16,622 nt of DNA from Caulobacteraceae bacterium (GCA_028291305.1 JAQGII010000250.1:1-16622), one strand, 5' to 3'; shown: positions 8,116 through 15,835, numbered from the stretch's first letter. Translations and numbers: made by a program. Notes: generated from the sequence alone by a model not told the origin.

Positions 8116-9570
8116 ATGCTTCGCCACCGCCTGACCCCCGTCCTCGTCTCGTCCACGGCCTGCGTCCTGGCAGCCTGCAGCTTCGCGCCGAAGTATGTCG
8201 CGCCGCTCGTGGCCGTGCCGCAGACCTATCAGCAGCAGGGAAGCTGGGAAGCGGCGCGGCCGGCCGACAGCCTCTCCCGCGGCGACTGGTGGACCCGGTT
8301 CTCCGACCCGACGCTGGCCACCCTGGAGAGCCAGGTCGAGCCCTCCAACCAGGACCTGGCGGCGGCGGCGGCGCGCTATGACGAGGCGCGGGATTTCGCC
8401 GCCGAGGCCACCGCCGGCCTGTTTCCCCAGATCGGCCTGGGCGCCTCCGCCACGGCCAACCGGCAATCGCTGCAGCGGCCTCTGCGGGGCGCAGGCCAGC
8501 CCACCTACTACAACGCCGGCCAGGTGGGCGCGGCGGTCAGCTACGAATTCGATTTCTGGGGAAGGATCCGCAACGAAATCGCCAGCCGCAAGGCGATCGC
8601 CCAGGCCAGCGGCGCCGATCTGGCCACCATGCGGCTCAGCCTGCAGACCGAACTGGCCAGCGCCTATTTCCAGCTTCGCGGCCTGGACGCGAACGCCAAG
8701 CTCCTGGCCGACACCGTCAGCGCCTATCAGAAGGCCTACGACCTGACCGAGACCCTGTACCAGGGCAAGATCGCGGCCAGCATCGACGTCTCCCGCGCCG
8801 CGACCCAGCTCGACACCGTGCGCGCGCAGGTTTCGGACGTCGCCTCCCGTCGCGCCCTGCTGGAGCACGCCATCGCGGTCCTGGTCGGCAAGCCGGCCTC
8901 CGACTTCACCGTCGCGCCGGAGGTGAGCCCGTTCGTCCTGCCGGAGATACCGACCGAGCTGCCCTCCACCCTGCTCCAGCGCCGCCCCGACATCGCCTCC
9001 GCCGAGCGCGCCGCGGCGGCGGCCAACGCCGAGATCGGCGTAGCCCGGGCCGCCTTCTATCCCACCCTCACCTTCGACGCCCTGGGCGGCTTTCAGAGTT
9101 CCGGACAGAACCTCTTCAAGCTGGCGGACAGCTTCTGGTCCCTGGGGCCGGGCCTCACCCTGCCCCTGCTCGACGGCGGCCGCCTGCGCGCCCAGGAAGC
9201 GGGAGCCTATGCCCGGTTCCGGGAAACCTCGGCGGCCTATCGCTCCACCGTGCTGACGGCCTTCAAGGAGGTGGAGGACAATCGCGCCCTCCTGCACTGG
9301 CTGGGTCGAGAGTCCACCGATACGGAGGCCGGGGTTACGGCGGCCCAGCACACCCTGAACGTCGCGCTCGCCCTCTATCGGGAAGGGGCCACCAGCTATC
9401 TGGAGGTGGTCACCGCGCAGACCGCCCTGCTGCAAACCCAGCAGTCGGCGCTGGACCTGCAGACCCGCCGCCTCGTCGCCGACGTCGGCCTGGTTCGCGC
9501 CCTGGGCGGCGGCTGGGACGTGACGGAACTGGCCGGGGCGGCCGCGAGCACGCCTCCTCCGCCAGGCTGA
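8116..9570 (+). CDS. RND efflux outer-membrane lipoprotein (NodT/OprM family)
   Basis: The open frame extends far upstream (to 7084), but that part is an out-of-frame reading of the adaptor gene. The ATG at 8116, preceded by the GGGGAG at 8104-8109, starts a lipoprotein signal peptide with lipobox V-L-A-A-C (C21); Ser at position +2 allows export to the outer membrane. The mature part begins S-F-A-P-K-Y, as is usual for NodT-type channels. The 484 residues hold two OEP repeats (about 60-250 and 270-465) with the long helices that form the periplasmic tunnel, and a typical L-L-Q-R-R-P-D-I-A-S-A-E motif at the start of the second repeat. It completes the tripartite efflux system and ends 11 bases from the convergent gene on the other strand. 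Confidence 0.95.
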   Translation: MLRHRLTPVLVSSTACVLAACSFAPKYVAPLVAVPQTYQQQGSWEAARPADSLSRGDWWTRFSDPTLATLESQVEPSNQDLAAAAARYDEARDFAAEATAGLFPQIGLGASATANRQSLQRPLRGAGQPTYYNAGQVGAAVSYEFDFWGRIRNEIASRKAIAQASGADLATMRLSLQTELASAYFQLRGLDANAKLLADTVSAYQKAYDLTETLYQGKIAASIDVSRAATQLDTVRAQVSDVASRRALLEHAIAVLVGKPASDFTVAPEVSPFVLPEIPTELPSTLLQRRPDIASAERAAAAANAEIGVARAAFYPTLTFDALGGFQSSGQNLFKLADSFWSLGPGLTLPLLDGGRLRAQEAGAYARFRETSAAYRSTVLTAFKEVEDNRALLHWLGRESTDTEAGVTAAQHTLNVALALYREGATSYLEVVTAQTALLQTQQSALDLQTRRLVADVGLVRALGGGWDVTELAGAAASTPPPPG

Positions 9571-9583
9571 GCCGGCCCCGGCT
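9570..9583. terminator. small convergent hairpin spanning both stop codons
   Basis: Six-base arms (9570-9575 and 9578-9583) form a short inverted repeat where the efflux operon and the convergent methyltransferase-family gene end. The loop is too small for all pairs to form and there is no T-tract, so this is only a weak candidate bidirectional terminator. Confidence 0.25.
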
Positions 9584-10208
9584 AATAGACCGAGGGAACC
9601 AGCCTGTATCGGACGCTGCGCATATAGCTGGCGTAGTCCGGGTCGATCTTCAGGAGCCGATCTTCCCGGTCGATCCGCCAGAGCTGAAGGCCCAGCGCCG
9701 CCAGGAAGCAAAAGCCGTTGGCCCAGCCAGGATGGGACAGGACGAAGCCGAGCTGCCACAGCATGTAACCGGCGTACATCGGGTGCCGAACGATCCGGTA
9801 GGGGCCCGTCCGCTTTATCCCCCTGTTGGCCGGCAAGATGCCGAAGCTTCGCCAAAGCGCCAGCGTCGCCGTCATGCTGATGACCATTCCAGCCAGCATG
9901 ACGCCCTCAGCGACCCAGATAGAACCCAACGCCTTGGCCGTCGTCGTGGCAAGGAGCAAGGGAGCCGCGGATGCCGCCAGGGCTATGAGCCAATCGAGCG
10001 GGTTCAGGCTGACGGCGCGGGCGCGGCGGCGGGTCAGCACAAGGCCGGCGACGAGCGCGTTGGGCGCCAGAAAGACGGCGCTCAAGGGCGCTCTGCCCAG
10101 ATTGGGGATCATCTGCAGCAGAAGGGCCACGAAAAGGCCGGTCAACACGGCCTTTTCGGCCCAGTCCAACACCAGGATCAGGCAGCGCCGTTTAGCCCCC
10201 TCTTCCAT
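9582..10208 (-). CDS. isoprenylcysteine carboxyl methyltransferase-family membrane protein
   Basis: From the ATG at 10208 the product has 208 residues; a TTG two codons upstream is possible, but neither has a clear Shine-Dalgarno sequence. Four or five hydrophobic helices are followed by the ICMT/PEMT-type C-terminal signature: T-G-P-Y-R-I-V-R-H-P-M-Y (residues 134-145), an acidic residue in R-E-D-R (181-184) and D-Y-A-S-Y-M (191-196). In this superfamily these segments bind S-adenosylmethionine and the membrane-embedded acceptor. Bacterial members methylate small lipophilic acids or have unknown roles; prenylated-protein substrates are not expected. It converges on the efflux operon and lies downstream of the TonB receptor, separated from it by a strong hairpin, so it is probably a separate transcription unit. 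The substrate is unknown. Confidence 0.82.
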   Translation of the reverse strand: MEEGAKRRCLILVLDWAEKAVLTGLFVALLLQMIPNLGRAPLSAVFLAPNALVAGLVLTRRRARAVSLNPLDWLIALAASAAPLLLATTTAKALGSIWVAEGVMLAGMVISMTATLALWRSFGILPANRGIKRTGPYRIVRHPMYAGYMLWQLGFVLSHPGWANGFCFLAALGLQLWRIDREDRLLKIDPDYASYMRSVRYRLVPSVY

Positions 10209-10289
10209 CGCCAAGCCCGGACTTCAACCCGCCGGCCGGGTCGACCTGGCTCACCGTAGCCCCCATTCCGTTGGCAAAGATACAGGGCA

Positions 10290-10323
10290 GCCTGCATCCG
10301 GGAGATGCGCCCCGGATGCAGGC
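10290..10323 (-). terminator. strong hairpin after the TonB-dependent receptor gene
   Basis: A perfect 13-bp stem (10290-10302 with 10311-10323) and 8-base loop begin 8 bases past the receptor's stop codon. On the minus strand the following bases are only moderately T-rich; on the plus strand a short TTTT run follows at 10326-10329. It most likely ends or stabilises the receptor mRNA and insulates the gene at 9582-10208. Confidence 0.65.
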
Positions 10324-10331
10324 GCTTTTCG

Positions 10332-12656
10332 TCAGAAGGCGGCGGTCAGCCTGATCCCCGCATAGCGGCTGGAGTCACGCGCCGGCTGCACGATGACCAC
10401 GTTGTTGCGCCAGGCGCTGTTGTACATATCCCCGACGAAGGCCGGATAATGGTGGTCGAACACGTTGTTGACGAACAGGGTCGCCGAATACCGGCCCGCC
10501 TTCTCCGTTATGCCGGCGGTCAGGTTCAGGAGGCCGAAGGCGGGGACGATCGCTTGAGGGTTCTCGTCATAGATCATCTGCGCCGCGGACTGGTAGGTGT
10601 AGAGGCCGCCGACAACTACCTCATAGGGCGCCGAGCCCAGGGGGAAACGTTGCTCGGCCCCGGCCGTCAGTTTGAAGTTCGGCGCGTTCGGCATCGGCCG
10701 GCCGGACACGTCCTGGACCGCGAAGCCGTTCACGAGCTTGCATTCCGGGGGAAGGACCGTTGCGTAGCTGTAGCAGGACGCACCGGTGAACTTGTCGAAG
10801 ATCGCGTTGATGTACGCGAGGCCGAGGTTGAGCTTGAGGTCCCGGGTCGCCTTGAACGTGGAGTCGATTTCGACCCCCTTGGTCGAAGCCTGCCCAGCGG
10901 AGCTCAGGTCCAAGGTGGACACGGTCGATCCCGGCAGCGTCCGATAGGTCTGGACCTGGTAGTTGAGATAGACGGTGTCGAACACGGCGACATCGAGGGT
11001 CAGGCGGCGATTGAAATAGACGCCCTTGGAGCCGATCTCGAAGTGGTTGATCGTCTCCTCGCCCACCGGCGCGATCGGCGTGTTGGAGGTCAGGGTCGCC
11101 GTCGTGTTGTAGGCCTTGGGCGCATAGCCCCTGGCGTAGGTGCCATAGACCATGACGTTGCTGCCGAACTTGTGCTGCAGGCTGACGTCGCCGACCAGGG
11201 CGCCGGAGCTGTCGCTACCCTGGCTGTGGAACGCACCGACCGCGCCATTCACGGTCTGGTTGAGGTCGTACCTGATCTGGTCGTAGTTGTAGCGCAGGCC
11301 CGTGACGATCGAATTGGAGCTGTCCAGCTTCCACGTCGAGCGTCCGTAGAGATCGAACGTCCTGGTCCCTTGGCTCACAAAGAAGGTGACCGGGTTGCCG
11401 GGGAATTTGCGGGTCTGCCGCTCGACGATCGGCGTGTCGGAGTAGAACGCGCCCACCACGTAGCTGATCGGCTTATCGGCCGGCGACACAAGCTTCAGCT
11501 CCTCGCTGGTCTGCGATGACCGCTTGGTCAGCGTCTGAGTGTTATCGAAGGTCGAGGCGCCGTTGGTGAGGACGTTGTAGAAATATTGGGAAACCGCGAA
11601 GAGGTCGTTGACCGTCTTCTGGGCGTCGCTCTGGAACGCCGTCGTCGAGGTCAGCGTGTAGTCGCCAAGCCGGTAGTCGACGTTCAGCGAAACGCTGCCG
11701 TCGAACGCGGAGAAACCGGCCGAGCTGACGGGACTGTTATAGACTTGGTTCCCAAGGCTCGGCGTGATGCCGGGCAGAAGCTGGGCCTGGCCGAGGAAGC
11801 CGGGACGGCCCAGGATCGTCGCCCCCGGCGCGACATAGCTATAGACCAGATTGCCCCCCGTGATCCGGTCGCCGGAGAAGGCCGTGGCCAAGGTCACGTC
11901 GAGGTTCTCGTTCGCATGCAACAGCAGCTTGGCGTGCGTCCCGTAGGTGTCCTCGTGGGTCTTGCGCCCGTAGTAGGCGTTGGTGATCGGATAGTCGCGC
12001 GAGTTGTCATAGGCGGCGACGCTGAAGTCCAGCTTGTCGGCCACGAGCGGACCGGACAGGAAGCCGTTTACCCGACGTTCCTTGTCCGTCGTCAGGGTCC
12101 CGCTGACGTTCCCGGTCCAGAAATTGGCGGGGGCCTTGGTGACGATGTTGATCACCCCTTGGGCCGCCGAACGGCCGCCAAGCGTGGCTTGCGGACCCTT
12201 GAGGACCTCCACGCGCTGCACGTCCTCAAGCTGCTGGGCGGCAAATGAATCGGAGGGCACCGGCACGCCGTCGAGCAGCACGGCGACGCCCGAGATGATC
12301 CCGATCGCCCCCTGGTTCGACACGCTGGAGATCCCGCGGATGCCCAGCGCACCCTTCGAATTGATGTTGCCCGTCAGGTTGACCGACGGCACGACCTTGT
12401 TGAGGTCCGACAGGCTTCCCGCGTTGTTTTGAGCCAGGGTTGAGCTCCCCACCACCGCGGCGGCGACGGGCACATCCTGCAGCCGCTCAGTGCGCTTTTG
12501 TGCGGTGATGACGACTTCTTCGATCTGGACCCCGCTGTTCGAAGCGGGAGTAGCCGCAGGCGCCTGGCCTTGGGCGTGCGCCAGATGCGGCAAACCCATG
12601 AGCGCCACGGCGGCGGACGCGAAGAGAACGCGGCGATGCAAAGAGAGACAGTTCAT
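10332..12656 (-). CDS. TonB-dependent outer-membrane receptor
   Basis: The frame starts with a TTG at 12668, but the ATG at 12656 with GGGGG upstream gives a normal signal peptide: a positive N-region, a hydrophobic core, and cleavage after A-H-A (residue 28). The 774-residue protein has a TonB-box-like I-E-E-V-V-I-T-A (45-52) and then a plug domain with typical motifs (V-P-V-A-A-A-V, I-R-G-I-S, V-L-L-D-G-V-P-V, V-E-V-L-K-G-P-Q-A-T, G-V-I-N-I-V-T-K). A long beta-barrel follows, ending in a terminal phenylalanine (R-L-T-A-A-F) as BamA substrates do. Such receptors import siderophores, vitamins, sugars or aromatic breakdown products using ExbBD-TonB energy. It resembles the broad class abundant in Caulobacterales and sphingomonads. 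The nearby organic-acid transporter and reductase suggest a carbon substrate more than iron, but this is inference. Confidence 0.95.
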   Translation of the reverse strand: MNCLSLHRRVLFASAAVALMGLPHLAHAQGQAPAATPASNSGVQIEEVVITAQKRTERLQDVPVAAAVVGSSTLAQNNAGSLSDLNKVVPSVNLTGNINSKGALGIRGISSVSNQGAIGIISGVAVLLDGVPVPSDSFAAQQLEDVQRVEVLKGPQATLGGRSAAQGVINIVTKAPANFWTGNVSGTLTTDKERRVNGFLSGPLVADKLDFSVAAYDNSRDYPITNAYYGRKTHEDTYGTHAKLLLHANENLDVTLATAFSGDRITGGNLVYSYVAPGATILGRPGFLGQAQLLPGITPSLGNQVYNSPVSSAGFSAFDGSVSLNVDYRLGDYTLTSTTAFQSDAQKTVNDLFAVSQYFYNVLTNGASTFDNTQTLTKRSSQTSEELKLVSPADKPISYVVGAFYSDTPIVERQTRKFPGNPVTFFVSQGTRTFDLYGRSTWKLDSSNSIVTGLRYNYDQIRYDLNQTVNGAVGAFHSQGSDSSGALVGDVSLQHKFGSNVMVYGTYARGYAPKAYNTTATLTSNTPIAPVGEETINHFEIGSKGVYFNRRLTLDVAVFDTVYLNYQVQTYRTLPGSTVSTLDLSSAGQASTKGVEIDSTFKATRDLKLNLGLAYINAIFDKFTGASCYSYATVLPPECKLVNGFAVQDVSGRPMPNAPNFKLTAGAEQRFPLGSAPYEVVVGGLYTYQSAAQMIYDENPQAIVPAFGLLNLTAGITEKAGRYSATLFVNNVFDHHYPAFVGDMYNSAWRNNVVIVQPARDSSRYAGIRLTAAF

Positions 12657-12927
12657 TTCAACCCCCAATTTTTGATTCAGTCGGTCGTCGCCCCGCGGCT
12701 GTCAGCGCCGGGGCGTTCGTTGGTGTGCTGGATGGGTGGCGCATGCCTGGGCCATTCCCGGACGGGGAAGGCAGGGCCCGGCGTCGCGCGTCCCTGAGGG
12801 CGCCAAGGGCGCTGGATCGAGTCGATCTGGATACCGCTTGCAGCGGCCTTGTTGTCCTCCCTCCTCCCGGGGGCGCCTCGCCGAGGCCTTGTTCTTTGAA
12901 TCAGGTTGCCGCCTGACCATGGAACCT

Positions 12928-12944
12928 TAGTCAACTGGTGACTA
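12928..12944. promoter_or_regulatory. inverted-repeat operator candidate upstream of the receptor
   Basis: TAGTCA-N5-TGACTA is a perfect inverted repeat about 270 bases upstream of the receptor start codon. A related sequence (14 of 20 positions) occurs at 15836-15855 in the leader of the reductase/transporter operon, which suggests a shared regulator. The FCD-type GntR protein at the right edge of the window is the nearest candidate. Confidence 0.5.
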
Positions 12945-12995
12945 GATAACAAGTAAGGAGACGTCACACGGACCCGACCTCAGTTCAACATCCTG

Positions 12996-13008
12996 TTATC
13001 ACTGATAA
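12996..13008. promoter_or_regulatory. 13-base palindrome resembling the tet operator core
   Basis: TTATCA-C-TGATAA is a perfect palindrome. Read on the minus strand it contains TATCAGTGATA, identical to the core of the tetO2 operator as I know it. A GATAAC half-site lies at 12945-12950. It could bind a TetR-type or other helix-turn-helix repressor; no TetR gene lies in this window. Confidence 0.4.
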
Positions 13009-13177
13009 ATCCAGAACCCGGCCGGTTCGTGGCAGCGGAGCAGGTAGACGCCTTCGAAAGGCAGCCCGGTCGTCCGCAACGAAACACCTCGATTGTGGCC
13101 ACGCAGCGATAAAAATCCGCCCCACGAAAGCCCCGCTGGTCGGCCAGGGTCGCAGACGAGGCACGTGAGGAACGGTC

Positions 13178-13381
13178 ATGCGAGCAAGCGTTGGAAACCA
13201 TGTCCCGACCCACGGGTCCGTCCTTCGTTTCACCCCCGCCGAGTGGCGCTATCTGCTGGAGGACAAGGCGTTCCTCCGTGAAGCCGGCAACAGCTATTGG
13301 CCCCGCAGGTTCATGGACGTGCCTGTAGAGATCATACCCGACCATTGGACCGGGGTGATCAGGGCGCGATCGACGACCTGA
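13178..13381 (+). CDS. possible small hypothetical protein (67 aa)
   Basis: The ATG at 13178 has a good Shine-Dalgarno sequence (GAGGAA, about 7 bases upstream), and the translation has a natural-looking composition with several aromatic residues. A segment V-L-R-F-T-P-A-E-W (15-23) resembles the C-terminal motif of DUF397 proteins, which are mostly actinobacterial, so the match may be chance. There is no signal peptide or membrane segment. It would be transcribed away from the receptor gene and would overlap the 3' end of the convergent MFS transporter gene by 23 bases. A minus-strand frame covers the same bases but looks less protein-like. Function unknown; the gene may not be real. Confidence 0.35.
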   Translation: MRASVGNHVPTHGSVLRFTPAEWRYLLEDKAFLREAGNSYWPRRFMDVPVEIIPDHWTGVIRARSTT

Positions 13382-14753
13382 TCCCTTCCGTGCTTGCGCC
13401 TAGACCTGTGGCCGCCTTCGCCGGCGGGATGTGACGCCCGATCAACGCAAGCCCGAGCGCCGAGCCGGCCATGGCCAAGGCCAGAAACTCGAAATAGACC
13501 CGAGACCCGCCCGCCAGGACCGCCGCCCCGGCGAAAGCGCTCAGGATCCCGCCGAGCCGTCCCACGCCGAGGGCGGCGCCCGATCCGGTGGCCCTGACGC
13601 GGGTCAGGTAAATGTGCGCGGCCAGGGCATAGAGGGTGGTCTGTACGGCGTTCAGGAAGAAGCCGTGCGCCGTCAGAAGGACCATGAGTCCCAGCAACGA
13701 CCGCGCCGGATCGATGACGACAAAGCCGAGGGCCGCCGCAACGACGACCGCTCCTATGGCGAGCGCGATCATTGTCCGCCTGGAGCCCACCAGGCCAATC
13801 GCTCCGGCGCCCAGCAAGGCGCCAAGGACCCCTCCGACATTGTGCGCGGCGAGCGCATTGCTCGTGATCGCCAGACTGAGGCCCCGGTCTCCGAGCATGG
13901 CGGGAAGCCAGCTGAACACAAGATAGACCGCCGCCTGGGTGCAGAACACCGCCCCCCAAAGGGCGAGGGTGTCGCGCCGATAGAAACCGTCGAACAGGGC
14001 GCGCAGCCCATGCCGTTCCTTGCCGCCGGTTTGCTTCTGCTCTTCCATCAGGGTGACGCCCTCGGCCGGCCGCAGACCACACCGTCTCAGGAAGGCCTGA
14101 AGTTCGAGGCCGCGACTGGAATGCCGCGCCAGGAATCGGGGCGATTCAGGCAGAAGGAAGATCAGGGCGACAGCAACAACCAGGGGGGCGGCCCCGCCCA
14201 TCTGATAGAGCGCCCGCCAGCCAATCGTGGGCAGGACCCGGGCCGCCAGCAGCCCGCCAAAGACCCCGCCAAGGGGGACGCAGACGATCGTGCAGGTCAC
14301 CGCCATGGGACGGTCGCGCGAAGGCGTGAACTCGGCCGCCAGGGTCGCGGCGTTGGGCAACGCCGCTCCGATGCCGATCCCGGCAATCAGTCTCAGGATC
14401 CCGAAACTGAGGGGCCCCATGGCCGCCGAAGTGGCGGTCGTCGCAAGCCCGAACAGCAGGACGCTTGCGACCAGCGCCGGCTTTCGCCCAAACCGGTCCC
14501 CCGCCATCCCGCCAAGGATCGTGCCAATCGCCATGCCGCCCAGGCCCGCCGCGATCACGCCGACGAAGTCCGCCCGCTGGCGATGCCAGTCGGCCAGGAT
14601 GGCCGGCAGCGCGAAGCCGATGATCTGGTTGTTGAAGCCGTCGAGCACCACCGCCAGGGAAACAAGCCCCAACATCCCCTTCTGGAACAAGGTCCAGGGG
14701 CCACCATCTATCAGGGCTCCAACGTCGATGGAGCGGCTCGGTTCTCTGTCCAC
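13359..14753 (-). CDS. MFS transporter, aromatic acid:H+ symporter (AAHS)-like
   Basis: The start is a GTG at 14753 supported by AGGAG five bases upstream (14759-14763). The 464-residue protein has about twelve transmembrane helices. TM1 carries V-V-L-D-G-F-N-N-Q-I-I-G-F-A-L-P (36-50), the place of the D-G-Y/F-D motif of PcaK/BenK-type carriers, and the loop 2-3 signature G-G-M-A-G-D-R-F-G-R-K (about 81-91) is intact. A P-E-S-P-R-F-L motif follows TM6, as in AAHS and sugar-porter-like members. Such proteins import benzoate-like or other organic acids with protons. The second acidic residue of the TM1 motif is Asn (N41), so the substrate may differ. It lies 61 bases downstream of the PanE-like gene and probably shares its promoter. 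Confidence 0.88.
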   Translation of the reverse strand: MDREPSRSIDVGALIDGGPWTLFQKGMLGLVSLAVVLDGFNNQIIGFALPAILADWHRQRADFVGVIAAGLGGMAIGTILGGMAGDRFGRKPALVASVLLFGLATTATSAAMGPLSFGILRLIAGIGIGAALPNAATLAAEFTPSRDRPMAVTCTIVCVPLGGVFGGLLAARVLPTIGWRALYQMGGAAPLVVAVALIFLLPESPRFLARHSSRGLELQAFLRRCGLRPAEGVTLMEEQKQTGGKERHGLRALFDGFYRRDTLALWGAVFCTQAAVYLVFSWLPAMLGDRGLSLAITSNALAAHNVGGVLGALLGAGAIGLVGSRRTMIALAIGAVVVAAALGFVVIDPARSLLGLMVLLTAHGFFLNAVQTTLYALAAHIYLTRVRATGSGAALGVGRLGGILSAFAGAAVLAGGSRVYFEFLALAMAGSALGLALIGRHIPPAKAATGLGASTEGIRSSIAP

Positions 14754-14814
14754 GCGGTCTCCTGCAATCGATGGATGACGCGACCACGCTGTCCCGCTCG
14801 GAACGGCGTCGGCC

Positions 14815-15732
14815 TCAGGCGTAGTGACGCTCCTTGGCGCTGACTAAGCGCAGCAGCGTTTGGATGACGGGCGCGCTGAGGCTGCTCTTGGTCGCCTCCT
14901 CGACGATGGCGCCGTTGATAGAACCGATCTCAGTCTGGCGCTGGTTCAAGACGTCCTGAAGCATGGAAGGCTTGTGTGGACGGTGGTCCGCGAAGGCGTG
15001 CTCCACCATGGCCAGCACGCGCGCTTCGCTGGCATCGATCCCCCGGGCGTTGGCGACCGCCGTCGCTTCCTGGACCACGGCGCGGGCGAGCGCACGCGTG
15101 TCAGCATCGTCGCTCATCTCGCCCACCGTGAACCCTGTCACCGCAGCGATTGAATTCATGGCCGCGTTGAACGCCGCCTTTTCCCATATGGCCACGAGGA
15201 CGGATGCGTCCGCCTGGGCGTTCAGGCCCGCGGCGGATAGGACGTCCGCGACCGCGCTCAGGCGTTCGCTCGGTTTGCCATCGAGGCTCCAAAGACGCAC
15301 CTCGCCAAGGCCATGGGAACTGACCGAGCCGGGCCCGCGCATGTCGGACGGCCAGTTCGTCATGCCGATCAGGACGCGGTCCGCCGGGACCACCGTCGCA
15401 ACCCTATCGCCATTGCCAAGCCCGTTCTGCAGCGTCAGCGCCCAGGTCGACGGCCCGATCAGGTGTCGGGCCGCCTCGAGTGCGGCCACCGTGTGGGGGC
15501 CCTTGGTGAAGACGAGCACAAGGTCGACCGGTTCGGCAAAGGCGCTCGCTGGGCCGATCGGCAGGCGAACGGTGTGGGCGCCCGCTTCGGTCTGCAACTT
15601 CAGGCCCTCTTGGTTCACCGCGTCGATGTGGGCCTGGTTGATGTCGATCAATCGGATGTCGAAGCCCGCCAAGGACAACTTGGCCCCAAAGAGGCTTCCC
15701 ATCGCCCCGGCTCCAAGGACCGCTATCTTCAA
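14815..15732 (-). CDS. ApbA/PanE-family ketopantoate-reductase-like dehydrogenase
   Basis: The start is a TTG at 15732: directly upstream lies GGAGGTGAT (15744-15736), a full match to the 16S anti-Shine-Dalgarno, while the nearby ATG at 15738 is out of frame and stops after two codons. The 305-residue protein has the GAGAMG dinucleotide motif (7-12), L-V-F-T-K (73-77), and the PanE active-site pattern with K185 and N189 (W-E-K-A-A-F-N), S256 (K-P-S-M-L-Q-D-V) and E268 (T-E-I). Classical members reduce ketopantoate to pantoate with NADPH. Strand beta-2 ends in I29-D30, where NADPH enzymes usually carry a basic residue, hinting at NAD(H). With an acid transporter downstream it may be a catabolic hydroxy-acid dehydrogenase, not the pantothenate enzyme. 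Confidence 0.88.
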   Translation of the reverse strand: MKIAVLGAGAMGSLFGAKLSLAGFDIRLIDINQAHIDAVNQEGLKLQTEAGAHTVRLPIGPASAFAEPVDLVLVFTKGPHTVAALEAARHLIGPSTWALTLQNGLGNGDRVATVVPADRVLIGMTNWPSDMRGPGSVSSHGLGEVRLWSLDGKPSERLSAVADVLSAAGLNAQADASVLVAIWEKAAFNAAMNSIAAVTGFTVGEMSDDADTRALARAVVQEATAVANARGIDASEARVLAMVEHAFADHRPHKPSMLQDVLNQRQTEIGSINGAIVEEATKSSLSAPVIQTLLRLVSAKERHYA

Positions 15733-15735
15733 TGC

Positions 15736-15744
15736 ATCACCTCC
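15736..15744 (-). promoter_or_regulatory. consensus Shine-Dalgarno that decides the TTG start
   Basis: GGAGGTGAT on the minus strand is a nine-base match to the complement of the 16S rRNA 3' end, with 7 bases between its GGAGG core and the TTG start of the PanE-like gene at 15732. A strong ribosome site paired with a weak start codon is what makes this start credible. Confidence 0.8.
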
Positions 15745-15835
15745 GCGACTCCACTGCCGCGCCTAGACTCTGGCGCGGACATGAAGCTCCAAGGAGCACG
15801 GTCAGAACTAGAGCCCGCGCCCCGGGAGAATACCA

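Larger units (their letters stand above)
12657..13177. other. 520-base gene-poor regulatory spacer
   Basis: No convincing gene is present; open frames on the minus strand (12677-12967 and 12980-13345) have poor composition and no good ribosome site. The spacer holds the receptor's leader and promoter region. Visible structure: a 7-bp hairpin (12689-12695 with 12709-12715) in the receptor's 5' leader, a 13-base palindrome at 12875-12887, the inverted repeat at 12928-12944 and the palindrome at 12996-13008. Bases 12890-13010 are clearly more AT-rich than the rest, marking the probable promoter or operator zone. No riboswitch was recognised, and I could not fix a -35/-10 pair with confidence. 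Confidence 0.6.

Noticed and set aside
7831..9855. A 674-codon minus-strand frame opposite the adaptor and channel genes
   Set aside because: Composition is Gly/Arg/Gln-rich with no domain, it overlaps two well-supported genes and has no ribosome site worth noting.
10305..11519. A 404-codon plus-strand frame inside the TonB receptor gene
   Set aside because: Antisense shadow of the receptor; no recognisable motif, and the opposite strand has a signal peptide, plug and barrel.
12657..12960. Possible riboswitch (for example cobalamin) before the TonB receptor
   Set aside because: I looked for conserved boxes and a multi-helix layout on the minus strand and saw only a simple 7-bp hairpin and a short palindrome.
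13431..14843. A 470-codon plus-strand frame opposite the MFS transporter
   Set aside because: Highly charged low-complexity translation with no hydrophobic core; the minus strand encodes a clear twelve-helix transporter with a good ribosome site.
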